In this document: positions 43,726-55,318 of the stretch, one piece after another
How positions within the stretch are numbered: the stretch's first letter is position 1
Layout of the letters: the number at the start of each line of letters is the position of its first letter
DNA from: Elymus sibiricus
Lineage: Eukaryota; Streptophyta; Magnoliopsida; Poales; Poaceae
Assembly: GCA_039707655.1 (NCBI GenBank)
Contig: CM077676.1
Span: 243,182,866 to 243,246,865 of the forward strand
Direction: 5' to 3'
Length of the DNA: 64,000 nucleotides
The notes under the pieces: generated by a model
The model's database searches: none
Seen by the model: only the letters and a program-made list of their open reading frames with translations
Told to the model about the DNA's origin: nothing
Translations under genes and position numbers: made by a program

Positions 43726-44799
43726 GTTGCCACACAACGGCAGTTCAAAGGGGGACAGGCACCCAGTCTTATCCTGACAAAAGTGGTATTCGTCTGCAAA
43801 GGAGCCGTCCATGACGCGCCGGTAGGCTCGGCGATGACATCTGCCCTAGCGCGCCTCGTCATTGTGGTCTTCATACACCAAAGTGGTAAACTTTGGGACT
43901 TGCTTTGGGGGAGGTAGCCGCAGCTGCTCCCTTATCACCAAAGAGGAAACTTCCACCGACCGCGGCTGCTGGCACGGCCCCTGTCGTTGTCGTCTTGTGC
44001 AGGCGCATCACCCATGTTGTGGGCATGCAGCCGCGCGACCAGCGTCACGCGACTCCCCCGCACGGAGGGCCTCGCGGGATACCGCCTCGCGAGGGGGCCT
44101 TGCGAGGCTGCCTGCCACGGAAGGTTGTCTACGGTAGCGCCTTCCCTTGTGGGGAGGGCCCTCGCGAGGCTGGAGTCTCGCGAGGCGTCTTGCTTTGCGG
44201 CGCCCACGGTTGGGCCGCCTCCTGAGCTCCTCGCCAGGTGTTGCTTCCTGGGCCACAGGCAGACGGCCCGTGGTACCCTGGTTCCCACTGGGCTGACATG
44301 TGCTTCTACTATCCATAAGCTATCATCAATTACTAGCTGCACATCTATAGGGGGAGCATATGCATGTTACATGGTTCCTTCAAAGCTTTCATACAATCTT
44401 CTATTACATTTCTACATGAAGCTTTGATGTATGTTATCATCAATTACCAAAAAGGGGGAGATTGAAAGCACATTTGCTCCCTTGGTGGTTTTGGTAATTA
44501 ATGTCAACATACATGTTGTTGGACTAACATTTTTATCTAGTATATTTCAGATAAGTTCAACAGTGGCATGGCAAAGACAAGAAGATGTGGACCCCTTCAA
44601 AATGCTAAGGACAAATATTGGCAAAGCTCCAAGACTCTTCATTTTTGGTTAAGTGATCCAAGATCACATTGAGACCATAGGAAAGCCAATACTATTAAAA
44701 GGGGATGAGGTTTTGATCATGACTCCATTGCTCAAGTGCTTAGTGGTATTGCTCCAAAACCCTCAAACATTTCTCCACATCACTTCTATCCAAAACCCT

Positions 44800-45130
44800 A
44801 AAAGCATCATCTCGGTCCCGCCGAATTTCCACATCCCGGACTCACCGAGTTGATCACACACATTGCCAAAGCCAAATCATAACTTTTCGGTGCAACCGAA
44901 ATGGTTCTCGGTCTCACCGAGACGGCATGACCAAGTTGCTGTAACGATGTCACTTCACTTCGGAATTTCCGAGATGAAATTTTTGGAACTACCGAAACTT
45001 GGTCTTTCCATAGCCATTGCACTTCAGTCCCACCGAGATGTTCTGATCGGTCTCACCGAGACCTCCAATGTTCAAGTCTTTTACACTAGTTGGTCTCACC
45101 GAGATTTTGGTCCGGTGTCACCGAGTTGGG
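44800..45130 (+). promoter_or_regulatory. Array of '(t/c)CACCGAG' motifs in the LTR
   Basis: At least ten copies of 'tcaccgag', 'caccgag' or the reverse 'ctcggt' occur in about 330 bp, several as palindromes of the form 'tcggtctcaccgag'. They lie immediately upstream of a TATA box and are absent downstream of it, which suggests a repeated enhancer or protein-binding block in U3. Function is inference. Confidence 0.6.
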
Positions 45131-45166
45131 TCAAATACTTGTAACGGTTGGATCTTTGGGTGAAGC

Positions 45167-45176
45167 CTATTTATAC
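45167..45176 (+). promoter_or_regulatory. TATA box of the LTR at 44,463
   Basis: 'ctatttatac' lies about 40 bp after the motif array and before a CT/CA-rich start region ('cctcgacccacacctactcc'), consistent with the U3/R boundary. Confidence 0.65.
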
Positions 45177-45982
45177 CCCTCGACCCACACCTACTCCAAG
45201 AGAGAGCCATCAGAACGTGCCTACACTTCGACCATTCATTTTCTGAGAGAGAACCACCTTCTCATGTGTTGAGATCAAGAGATTCCAATCCAACCATTTG
45301 AACCTTGATTTCTAGCCTTTCCCAAGTTGCTTTCCACTCAAATCCTTCTCCTACCAAAGCCAAATCTGTGAGAGAGTGATTGAGTGTTGGGGAGACTATC
45401 ACTTGAAGCACAAGAGCAAGGAGTTCATCATCAACAACATCATCTATTACCTTTTGGAGAGTATTGTCTCCAAAATTGGTTAGGTGTCACTTGGGAGCCT
45501 CCAAGATCATGTGGAGTTGAACCAAGGAGTTTGTAAGGGCAAGGAGATCGCCTACTTCGTGAAGATCTACCCAAGTGAGGCTAGTCCTTCGTGGACGTAA
45601 GCCATGGTGGAATAGGCAAGGTTGCTTCTTCGTGGACCCTTCTTTGGTGGAGCCCTCCGTGGACTCGCGCAACTGTTACCCTTCATGGGTTGAAGTCTCC
45701 ATCAATTTGGACATACGATAGCACCACCTATCGGAACCATTCCAAAAACCACTGTGTCTTCATTGCATTTGATATTCTCTTCTCTACCCCATTACTTTCT
45801 GCACAATTGCATGCTTTACTATTTCCGCTGCTTTATCTCTAGATATGCATGTGTAGGAAGTCTTGGTCATATCTTAACTTGTGCTAAAAATTTGCCTAAA
45901 TTCCAAGAGAATTAAAACTGCAACATTGATTAGTTAAGAGTCTATTCACCCCCCTCTAGATCTATCTTCTTGACCCTACACA

Positions 45983-48900
45983 GCAAAGAAGGAGTATGAG
46001 CGCATATGATACCAACTGGTAATTAACACAACAAGATAATACCCTGAGATCCTTCCTCGTCTCCCTGCGAGAAAAGATCCGCGGGCATGCCATATTTATT
46101 GAGTAATGTATTTCATCAAGTATCTGGTTCAAGTTGTATAAGATCGGGATACTCTCATATATCCAAGCGTCCTATTACCATGGACACGGCTATTCGAATA
46201 GTTTTGTCTTCCCTACAGGGGTGCACCACATAACCCGACACGCTCCATTACCTCTGGCCGGACACACTTTTGTGGGTAATGCCTGGCCTCGAATAATCGA
46301 GACGTCGTAGTCCTACCTAGGCTCTCCAGAGAGGTCAACACGCCGGTCTACATCTTAAGCGTGAAGGGGTCATGGGCCAATCACCCTAAGCACTCCTGCA
46401 TGTTGCTTGGACGGTCCAGCCTCACCTCATCCGGAGGATATCTGCTAGACCGTGCCGCTCAAGTGTGACGTCTGACATAGCTTTCGGGAGAATCGTATGA
46501 CACCGAGGGCCCCATAAACCATTACCCCACGCGGCGGTTAGTGCGTATATGCCAGTGGCAATCTTGGATCAAATACCCAAATCTCGTTAAGCGTGTTATT
46601 ATCATATCACCAAGGACACCAACTAGGGCCCAGGCTCATCTCTCTCCTAGATGGTCTCCACCTGCCCTGTCGTTCCGCCTCGGTGAATGTTTTGTGTCGG
46701 CTGTCGGGACCGGTCCTGAGCTACCACCACATCCTGGGTGATACCGCTAACAGCTAGCCGCCACAGTGAATCACTCGCGGGTGCTCTCCGAGCCGACCCG
46801 ACTTCAACATATCATCACTCGCGGGTGCTCTCCGAGCTGGCCCGGCTTTAGTATGAACATGTTTAGTGTAGTAGTATAAGTATATCCGTGATCATCGCCC
46901 GAAGGAATCACGGCCCGATAGTATAGCATGGCAAATAGACAAGGGTGTAGGGCCAACTGTTGGAACACCAGCATATCTAAACTTGGCATGCTAGGATAAC
47001 AGTTAAGCATTTATAACAGGCAACAAAATCAAGCTATGCATCAGAATAGGATCTACCGAACAACAACAGTAATAATACCTAATGCATGAAGTAGAGAGAA
47101 AGAATAGGCGATATAGAAATGATCAAGGGGTTTTTTTCTTGCCTGGTTGCTCTGCAGATGAAAATGGATCTTCACGGTGTAGTCGATCACTGGATCAACA
47201 TCGGTCTCGAGGTCTATTGCAGTATCGGGGTCTATCGGAAAAGAAGCAACGTGGGGAAACAGATAAGTAACAGAGCAAACAAATGCCACACAATGCATGT
47301 CACGGCAACAGGTGGTGGTGAGGTGCTCTAATGCATTACTACTCAATTTAATTGAAGCGGGAAAATATTTTCCCAGCTCCAGGTATTATACGGTATATCA
47401 ATTCGGTAGCAAAAGTTCAATGTTCAATATGTTAGAGGGGTTTGTCATGCATGTAGATGACATATTCGGATTCGTTATATTTTTCTGATCGTTATTTGAA
47501 TATAAATTATTTTCATCTGAGTTATGGTTTATTTTATATGAATTTCCAAAGTTTAAATGATTTTCTGAAATATTATTAATTTTGAAATATATTAAATATT
47601 ATTTGCTATGGGTACACAGAAGTGTAGCCAACACTATGAACATGTGGCTGACAGGTGGGGGCAGAGGGCCCAGTTGACCCAGTCATCATTGACTGGTCCA
47701 CTGATGAACAGTGCTAGTGGGGCCCGGTAGTCATTGTCTTTACTTTAATTAAATGGGTTTTTAATCGGGTGGTCCCACATGTCTTTTGCTATTAGACTAA
47801 TTTTCGTACTAAATTAATTACTAACTAAATCTAGCCCGGATCTATAGGGCTGGCCCTACATGGCCAGGAGACAGCCAGCCAGGTTGTGCTCACACACGCA
47901 CACAGGCATGGCGGCCAGAGCCATCCAACGCTGGGAGGCAGGGGAGGCAGTGAGCAGCTAGGGCGGCTGGGCGAGCGCGCAACAGAGAGCAGTGGCAGCA
48001 AGCAGCAGAGAGCAATAGCGGCAGCAGCAAAGAGCAGCAGCAAGCGGCGCAAGAGCAGCGGCAGTGCAAGAGCAGTAACAATAGCGTAGCAGCGGCAACA
48101 AGAGAGCAGCAGAGCAGCGGCAGGGCCGCGGGCGGCTGCGGTGTGGCATGCGTGGGTGCGCAGCCGGGCGAGCCAACGCATGGCTAGCGAGCCGTGGGTG
48201 CGCTGGGACAGGGCCAGGGCACGGCGGACGCGCGCCAGGAGCGGGCGAGCATGCGTGGGGAGCGGGGCTTCGGCCATGGTGGGCACCGGCGTGCGGGGGC
48301 ATCTACGGTGATGAATCAAGACTAGCGGGGAAACGGGGGGATGCTCACCGCGAGCTCGATGGCAATGCCGGGGTCGGACTGGAGCGGTGGCAATCGACGG
48401 CGGACGATGAGGATCTACGCGGTGAAGATGAGGTCGATGGCGAGCGTACGGGGGTTGCGCCGCTCAATCTAGTAGCGTAGTCGAAGGAGACGATGGCGGG
48501 GAGGCTCCTGGACGTCTTCTCAAGCGCCGGGGAGCTCGGTGGTCGCGGCTACGGCGAAGGCCATGGCGGCTGCATACTCGGGCGTGTCCAAATTGAGATG
48601 GTGAGCGAGAGAGCGAGGGGAATGGAGCTAGGGTTCATCTACGGGGTCGGGGCGAGGCCTTATCTTCTCCCTGGGCTACTATAGTTGCCAGATGTCGAGC
48701 ATCGATGGCCATGGCACCGTGGATGGCCGACATGGCGAGCTCTCTGTCTCTAGTACCTGAGATGGAAGAAGGCTATTAGTGGGTTGGGCTGCGCACTGTA
48801 GCACTGGGCCATAAGTGCACAGTGAGTGCTTTTCTATTTATCCTTTTCTTTTTCTGTCACATATTTTGGCCTCTGTTTTCTATTTTTCTTAGCTATCATA

Positions 48901-49276
48901 TGAATTTTTCTCTGGATGAAACTTGTCACATAAATACTAGGCCACATTTTGGGTAAGCACAAATAGTTTCAATTTATTTTGAAATGTTTAACTATTTTTT
49001 TTATTTCAAAAAGGCTCAATTTAATGTTGTTGGATTGGTTTCACTGATGCTAGGGTCACTTAAGGAATTTTGGTGATGTTGTTTTCCTTAATACAAATAG
49101 TAGGGATTATTTGCAATAACATGAACACTTTTGTTTAATTATTTGAAGAAGTTTTATTTGTCCTCGCTATTTGAATTTTGAATTGGAATGGGTTTTGGAT
49201 CTTAATGACTATTACCAAGTTAATGATGATGACTTGTCATTATTAGAGGAAGTTCATTGTAGCTTGATTACTGGGG
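45983..49276. other. Unclassified repeat-derived DNA, no gene supported
   Basis: 3.3 kb without a convincing protein. Landmarks: two copies of 'tcactcgcgggtgctctccgagc.g.cccg' near 46,772 and 46,816; an AGC/CAG-rich patch at 47,960-48,130; 'cagttgacccagtcatcattgactggtccactgatgaacag' type sequence near 47,670; AT-rich sequence from 48,830. It reads like LTR or untranslated interior of another degraded retrotransposon. The 160-codon minus-strand frame at 47,831-48,319 is a product of GC-rich triplet repeats. Confidence 0.5.
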
Positions 49277-49278
49277 TT

Positions 49279-49960
49279 TTACAAATAGATAACATGCCCA
49301 TCAATATTATCAACCAAGAGATATATAACCATTGCAATAGGAGGTTCTATTTTAATTAGTTCAGATGGTTTAGGTGTTCTAATATTACTCTTATGAATCA
49401 TAGTTGTAGCTTTAGCATGTTCCTTAATCCTAACAGGGAAAGGAGGTTTCTCAATATAAAGTGGCAGGCACAACTGGATTGGCAGTATAAACAATTGTTT
49501 CAGTTTTAGCAACAACTGGTTCTTCACAAATTTCTTCAATAGGCGAATGAAATTTAAACCAGTTCTCCATAGGGAGATCAACATGAGCAGCGAATGATTC
49601 ACAGAATGTAGCTACTATCTCGGCGTCAAGCCCATATTTTACACTAAGCTTATGAAAAGCATCTATTCCTATGAAAGACTTAACACAATCAAATTCAATA
49701 TGTATACCTGACTCATTACCTTTGTAGATTTTCCAAACTTCAGAGTTACGTTTAATTCTTTCAATAAGATCCCATTTGAATTCAGTGCTTCACTTCATGA
49801 AGGAGCTAGTAGAAGAAGAATCAAGCCTTATTTTGTCATCATCAGAAAGCCGAGCTTAAAAGTTTTGTAGGATCAATTCTCTTGAGAGCTCATGACTGGG
49901 GCATGTGTGCATCATGTATTTAAGCCTCCCCCAAGCTTGAGCGATACTTTCTCCTTCACG
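49279..49960 (-). pseudogene. Degraded polyprotein segment of fragment C
   Basis: Minus-strand frames with several breaks encode 'FKWDLIERIKRNSEVWKIYK'-like, 'HKLSVKYGLDAEIVATFCE' and 'PPFPVRIKEHAKATTMIHK', ending 'YLLVDNIDGHVIYL'. The same phrases fit Athila/Fatima-type wheat polyproteins as far as I recall, but no catalytic motif identifies the domain. Truncated at its 3' end by the junction at 49,277. Confidence 0.5.
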
Positions 49961-49963
49961 AGG

Positions 49964-50323
49964 CTAGAAATTATATATATAGTTCTGATCACGATGAACC
50001 AAGTGCATTGGATAAAATTTCTGATGGAATTCCAGCTTCAATCGTTTACAGTCCCATGTTCCAGATTCATCCAATAGCCTATACCACGATAATGCATTTC
50101 CCACCAAAGATAAAGGGAATACTTTCATCTTAACTCCATCCTCGAATAGCCCTACAAGCTTAAACAATCCACAAATTTCATCTATATAGATTAAGTGCAT
50201 ATCAGGATGTATTGTTCCATCTCCTGCGTATGGATTAGCAAGCAGCTTTTCCATAATACCCAAAGGGATTTCATAATAAATATTTTCAGTAGGTTCAGTA
50301 GGTTGAGGAGCGCCTCTTACCAC
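49964..50323 (-). pseudogene. Gag capsid fragment of fragment C
   Basis: 119 codons with the Retrotrans_gag core: 'DEICGLFKLVGLFEDGVKMK', 'VFPLSLVGNALSWYRLLDE' and 'KLEFHQKFYP'. The N-terminal part includes 'EIPLGIMEKLLANPYAGDG'. The frame ends early compared with full gag (usually several hundred residues). Confidence 0.75.
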
Positions 50324-50825
50324 TTCCAGTCAAGGTGAAGATACCCCGAACAAGCCCCTCAAAGGATTATCTTCCATAGTGACAAGTGAAGATAAAATTC
50401 AACACGCAATATAAATGTTTCCTTACCAAATTTCACTTACCAAGAGCGCTTCGATAAGTAAGAGTGTCGAACCCAACGAGGAGCAGAAGGAATTGATAAG
50501 CGGTTTTTAGTAAGGTATTCTCTGCAAGTGCTGTAGATAGTAGTAACAAGTAGTTAGATAGCAAGATAATTTGATAGCAAGTAATAAGTAACCAAAGTAA
50601 CAAAGTGCAGCAAGGTGGCCCAATCCTTATATTGCAAAGGACAAGCCGGAAGTACTTCTTATGGTGACCAAAGCGTTCTCGAGGACACATGGGAATTCTC
50701 GTCTAGTCACGTTCATCATGTTGGGTTGATTCGCGTTCACTACTTTGATAATTTGATATGTGGGTGGACCGGTGCTAGGGTGCTGTTCTTACCTGAACAA
50801 GTAACCCACTTATGATTACCCCCTC

Positions 50826-52350
50826 TGATACGTCTCTAGCGTATCTAGAATTTTTTATTGTTTCATGCTATTATATTATCAATCTTGGATACTTTATATG
50901 CTTTATCTACAATTTTATATCATTTTTGAGAACTAACCTATTAACTCAGTGCCCAGTGCCAATTGCTGTTTTTTTGCTTGTTTTTGGCTTTTCAGGAAAT
51001 CAATACCAAACAAAGTCCAAACGTGATAAAACTTTATGATGATTTTTTCTGGACCAGAAGGGACCCTAGAATGTTCGGGAGGAGGCCAGAAGCCCTATGG
51101 GAGATCCATGAGCTCACCTGGCGCGCCCCTGGGGGGGCACCACCTGAGCTCGTGGGTCCCACGCAGCTCTGTTTGACCTAATTCCACTTCTATAAATTCC
51201 CATAAATCCCAAAACCAACAGAGAGCCACCTGAAATAACTTTTTCGCCGCTGCAAGCTTCTATTCTTCCGCGATCCCATCTGGAGGCCTTTTCTGGTGAT
51301 CTGCCGGAGGGGGAATCGATCATGAAGGGCTTCTACATCTACCTTGATGCCCTTCCGATGATGTGTGAGTAGTATACAACAGACCAACGGGTCCATAGCT
51401 AGTAGCTAGATGACTTCTTCTCTCTCTTTGATCTTCAATACAAAGTTATCCATGATCTCCATGGAGTTCTATCCGATGTAATCTTATTTTGCAGTGTGTT
51501 TGTTGGGATCCGATGAATTGTGGGTTTATGATCAGATTATTCATTGAAAGTAATTGAGTCTTTTCTAAACTTTATTATGCTTGATTGTTATAGCTTTGTA
51601 TTTCTCTCCGATCTAGCCGTTTGGTTTGGCCAACTAGAATGATTTATCTTCAGTGGGAGAGGTGGTTTGTAATGGGTTGAATCTTGCGGTGTCCTCACCC
51701 AGTGACAGAAGGGGTAGCGAGGCACATATTTGTATTGTTGCCATTAAGGGTAAAACGACGGGGTTTATTCATATTGCTTGGGTTTATTCTGTCTACATCA
51801 TGTCATCTTGCTTAAAGCATTACTCTATTTGTCATGAACTTAATACCATAGATGCATGCTCAATAGCGGTCGATTGGTGGAGTAATAGTAGTAGATGTAG
51901 GCAGGAGTCGGTCTACTTGTCACGGACGTGATGCCTATATACATGATCATTGCCATGAATAACATCATAACTATGAGCTTTTCTATCAATTGCCCAACAG
52001 TAATTTGCCATGTTTCGAGAGAGAAGCCTCTAGTGAAAACTATGGCCCCCCGGGTCTACTTTAATTACATTAGAAAACCCTAAATTGCCTTGCTGCAATT
52101 ATTTTACTTTTCAATTTATATATCTATCACTATCAGATTTGATCCTTGCAAGTAACGAGTTCAAGGGGATTGACAACCCTCTTACCCGCGTTGGGTGCAA
52201 GTATTTACTCTTGTGTTTGCAGATACTGTTTGACTAGGATTTGCTTGGTTCTCCTATTGGTTCGATAACCTTGGTTCTCACTGAGGGAACTACTATCCGC
52301 TACTATATTGCTTCATCCTTCCTCTTTGGGGAAAATCCCAACGCAGCTCA
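50826..52350 (+). repeat. LTR of fragment D
   Basis: 1,525 bp from 'TGATACGTCTC' to '..AACGCAGCTCA'. Its last ~550 bp match, inverted, the LTR piece at 56,078-56,674, which fixes the 3' end. A 'tataaattccc' TATA lies near 51,191-51,201. Confidence 0.8.
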
Positions 52351-52370
52351 CAAGTAGTAGAAAGAATTTC

Positions 52371-52388
52371 TAGCGCCATTGCCGGGGA
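52371..52388 (+). promoter_or_regulatory. Primer binding site of fragment D
   Basis: 'tagcgccattgccgggga' 20 bp after the LTR end, the same type as the minus-strand site at 15,551. Confidence 0.7.
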
Positions 52389-52541
52389 GACATCATCAAA
52401 TACCTACAGGTCCCTTCACACAAATTATCAATTACTTGTTCTACTTTTTATTCGCTTTTACTTGCTTTATGAGTCTCGTTAAAAAAAATCAAAAACACAA
52501 AAATATTTTACTTTGCTTGTTTGCTTTACTTGCTCTTTGCT

Positions 52542-53360
52542 ATGGCTAGTTCTTCACTTGTTACTTGTACCCCTGAAAATGAAGTTCGAAATTTTAAACA
52601 AAGGGGAGGAGAGAATTTAAAAGATGCTTGGTATAGGATTTGCAATGCTCAAAATAGATCTACTCGTAAGCAATCCACCACTGTTCTTCTTTGCAATTTT
52701 TATGTGGGCGTTACTATTTGGTATAAATTCGTGCTTGGCACTATTGCTGGAGGAAATTTTCTAAGTAGTCACCCTATGGATGCTTTCAATGCTATGGGAA
52801 ATTTAGTGGGATCACCACCTATTACTATTAATGAAACAACATTGACTTTGGAACATGTTATGCGAATGTTAGAAGCTATAGAAAGTAAAATGCCTACTAT
52901 TGAACATATTGAGAATCTAGACAAAAAGGTCCACAATCAAGTCACTCAATTTGGCTCAAGGGTAGGAAACACATTAAATATGCTAAAGGAGAAGGAACCC
53001 ATAATTAATGAAAGAGTAGAACAAAGTCCCGCTAGAATTGATAAGCTAGAAGAAATTATTATTAATTTGGGTTCAGCTTTTTCCTCTGTTAAAACAATTG
53101 AGAAGACTCCTCCAAATAAGAATTCCAAGTTCATGTATGTTCCTAAAAATAATGGTGCTTCATCTAGTAAGGGAAACGAAGATATTAAAATGATTAGTGT
53201 GCACCCCAACTTCATTGATATGATAAAGGAACCTATTACTAAAAACAAATTTCTCAACTTTGTTCCTAGGAGTGTGATTATTAAAAATATGCATGCCAAA
53301 CCTCCTAGGAAACATGGATGTGTAATTGAGGAGTTGGAAACGAAGGATGACAATACTTGA
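52542..53360 (+). CDS. Gag-like protein of fragment D
   Basis: The open frame runs 52,521-53,360. The better start is the second ATG at 52,542 ('MASSSLVTCTPENEV'), as the first seven codons are hydrophobic leader-like sequence from the untranslated region. About 272 residues: 'RGGENLKDAWYRICNAQNRS' and 'GNFLSSHPMDAFNAMGNL' at the N-terminal end resemble the gag N-terminus of Athila-like wheat elements. A central amphipathic region (residues about 120-190, 'LDKKVHNQVTQFG', 'ERVEQSPARIDKLEEIIINL') looks coiled. A basic C-terminus follows. No capsid core or zinc knuckle, which suggests a non-autonomous version. Intact frame. Confidence 0.6.
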   Translation: MASSSLVTCTPENEVRNFKQRGGENLKDAWYRICNAQNRSTRKQSTTVLLCNFYVGVTIWYKFVLGTIAGGNFLSSHPMDAFNAMGNLVGSPPITINETTLTLEHVMRMLEAIESKMPTIEHIENLDKKVHNQVTQFGSRVGNTLNMLKEKEPIINERVEQSPARIDKLEEIIINLGSAFSSVKTIEKTPPNKNSKFMYVPKNNGASSSKGNEDIKMISVHPNFIDMIKEPITKNKFLNFVPRSVIIKNMHAKPPRKHGCVIEELETKDDNT

Positions 53361-53554
53361 AAGAATGAATTATGCCTAGCTGGGAGGCAACCCAATATTT
53401 ATCTTTATTGCAATTTTTATTTTCTTAAGTCACATAATTATTGCTACTGTAATGATTATGTTTTTATCTTTTAATTAGTGTTTGTGCCAAGTAATGCCTT
53501 TGGGATGATTTCGATGATAGTACAATTGATGCTATTTGAAAACAGAAACTTTTG

Positions 53555-54205
53555 CGGCCAGCTAGGATGACCGACATAATGTTGTCCTCAGGCATATCAA
53601 GAATAACAAAATCTGTACGTTATGATGGTAACATTAGCAACAACAACCGGAACGTCCTCACAAATACCCATGGGTATAGTAGTGGATTTGTCAGCCATTT
53701 GCAAGGAAATTTCAGTAGGAATCAATTTACTCAAATCAAGTCTTTTATAAAGAGAGAATGGCTTAACACTAACACCGGCTCCTAAATCACATAAAGTAGT
53801 TTTAACATAGTTATTCTTAATGGAGCATGGTATAGTAGGTATCCCTAGATCTCCTAGCTTTTCAAGTATTTTTCCTTTGAAAGAATAATTTGTAAGCATG
53901 GTAGAAATATCAGCCTCATGCATTTTTCTTTTATTAGTGACAATATCTTTCATATATTTAGCATAAGGAGGCATTTTCATGGCATCAGTCAAAGATACTT
54001 GCAAGAATAAAGGTCTAAGCAATTCAACAAAATGATTGAAAGCATCATCTTCTTCGGACTTAGTAGTTTTACTAGGAAAAGGCATGGGTTTCTCAACCCA
54101 CAGTTCTCTTTCTCTACCATGCTTCCTAGCAACTAAGTCTCTGTTAGCATATCTTTTATTCTTAGGAGGTGGGTCATCAAGCTCAACTTCTAGTTCTATT
54201 TCCAC
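53555..54205 (-). pseudogene. Aspartic protease of fragment E
   Basis: 'TTLCDLGAGVSVKPFSLYKR' carries the catalytic Asp of a retropepsin (DxGA loop; here D-L-G-A). Upstream lies 'FNHFVELLRPLFLQVSLTDA' and 'PPYAKYMKDIVTNKRKMHE', the typical pre-protease segment. A one-base frameshift near 53,615 interrupts the C-terminal strand, after which 'TDFVILDMPEDNIMSVIL' runs into the junction. The usual closing GRPFL motif is cut off. Confidence 0.75.
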
Positions 54206-54322
54206 ATCATTATCAGGTTCATTATCATTAGGTGGAGCATCTACATGATCATTATTAGCATCATTATTATCATTATCGATAGGTACATGCTCATTACTAG
54301 ATTGTGTCTCAGCATCGAAAAT

Positions 54323-54403
54323 TTAAACATTATTAGGATTCTCACTAGGTCTTTCTATACCAGGTTCACTAGAAGCATGCCAAGTTTTATTCTTACTCCT
54401 TTT

Positions 54404-54434
<31 letters not shown>

Positions 54435-54742
54435 GGTGAGCTAGGTGCACTTTCATTAATTCTCTGAGAATCTTGTTCAATTCTTTTAAGATGACCCATA
54501 GGATACAAAGGTTCCTGAGTCATTCTACCACCTCTAGTCATTACTCTAACAGCATGATCATTATTTTTACTAGACATTTCCTTAATCAAATCATTTTTTG
54601 ATTTAGAAACTTGTTCAAGCTGAGTGTGAACCATGGAATAGTTCTTACATAAACTCTTAACATCATTATAAATTCTAACAAGCACATCACCCAAACGTTC
54701 AATCATAATAGAATCACGTTTTAGTTGATCACTTATTTGCAT
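54323..54742 (-). pseudogene. Gag spacer of fragment E with poly-lysine run
   Basis: About 139 codons: an N-terminal coiled segment ('LVRIYNDVKSLCKNYSMVHT'), a linker, and a run of about a dozen lysines encoded by the (CTT)n microsatellite at 54,402-54,433. It lies between the gag capsid part and the protease, as in Athila-like elements. Stops flank it on both sides. Confidence 0.5.
54402..54433. repeat. CTT microsatellite in coding sequence
   Basis: About ten TTC/CTT triplets. On the coding (minus) strand these are AAG/AAA-type lysine codons inside the gag spacer. Confidence 0.9.
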
Positions 54743-55318
54743 ATTGAAGTTTCTTGTTTAACGATGAAGTTATCAAATTCATCTAAACACTGACTTGGAG
54801 ATTAATTATAAGGTATGTCACCCTCATCAAACCTATAAAGAGAGTTTACCTCGACTACCTGTGTCGGGATATCAAGCCCATGTATTTCATGAATAGGTGG
54901 TAGATTCTTAACATCTTCAGATTTAATACCTTTCTCTTTCATAGATTTCTTAGCTCTTGCATATCTTCTGGACTGAGAAATAGAATACCTCTTTTCTTCG
55001 GAATTGGCTTAGGTGGTGGTTCAGGAAGTGTCCAATAATCGGCATTTCTCAATAAACTGTTCAATAATTCCCGAGCTTGTTCAACTGTTCTTTCCCTCAA
55101 AACACAGCAACACAACTATCTAGGTAGTCCCTAAAAGCATTGGTTAGTCCATTATAAAAGATATCAAGTATTTCATTTTTCATAAGAAGATGATCAGGCA
55201 AAGCATTTAATAATTAGAGATGCCTCCCTCAAGCTTGAGGGAGATGCTCTTCCTCAAGTTGTACAAAGTTATATATTCCCTATAAGGCAGCTTGTTTCTT
55301 ATGAGCTGGAAAATATTT

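Larger units (their letters stand above)
28111..44298 (-). mobile_element. Tat-type Ty3/gypsy element B (degenerate, carries a nested element)
   Basis: Same organisation as element A on the minus strand: 5' LTR on the right (37,641-44,298, itself split), gag 37.4-35.8 kb, protease 35.8-35.2, RT/RNH1 35.2-33.7, second RNH 33.6-32.8, integrase 32.8-31.7, antisense gene 28.2-30.5 kb. Almost the whole gag-pro-RT part stays in one frame broken only by single stop codons, so it is less decayed than A. The left LTR is missing: the antisense gene starts abruptly beside gag of element A near 28.1 kb. Confidence 0.8.
37641..44298 (-). repeat. 5' LTR of element B, split by a nested element
   Basis: Plus-strand ends are 'tgtcggtaga' (37,641) and 'gggctgaca' (44,298), giving TG...CA in either direction. 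Removing the nested element and one target duplicate leaves about 908 bp. A minus-strand TATA box ('gctatataagggg', near 37,927-37,936) and GC-rich 'cctcgcgagg' palindromes in the outer half (44,060-44,180) fit a U3 promoter region. No second copy exists in the window. Confidence 0.75.
44299..45982 (+). mobile_element. 3' end of an LTR retrotransposon (interior remnant plus LTR)
   Basis: About 160 bp of interior ends in the polypurine tract 'aaaaagggggaga', followed by an LTR from 'TGAAAGCACA' (44,463) to '...accctaca' near 45,980. The purine tract style resembles Copia elements, but no protein domain is present to settle the superfamily. Element B's LTR ends exactly where this fragment starts, so B probably inserted into it and the remaining part was lost or lies outside the window. 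The short open frames here are not coding. Confidence 0.7.
49277..50825 (-). mobile_element. Athila-like gypsy fragment C (5' part)
   Basis: Minus-strand gag at 49,964-50,323, further coding remnants at 49,280-49,960, and a leader/LTR-like region at 50,330-50,825. The 3' part (RT, integrase) is missing, with an abrupt change at about 49,277. On the right it is cut by the LTR of fragment D at 50,826. Confidence 0.7.
50826..53550 (+). mobile_element. Athila-like gypsy fragment D (LTR plus gag start)
   Basis: Complete-looking LTR (50,826-52,350), primer site and a gag-like ORF on the plus strand. The sequence changes at about 53,550 into the opposite-strand fragment E. It resembles the Fatima family of wheat from the LTR start TGATACGTCTC, which I state from memory, not a search. 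Confidence 0.7.

Noticed and set aside
47831..48319. 162-codon Leu/Ala/Cys-rich minus-strand frame
   Set aside because: Arises from AGC/GCA triplet-rich DNA; overlapping frames on the other strand are equally open.
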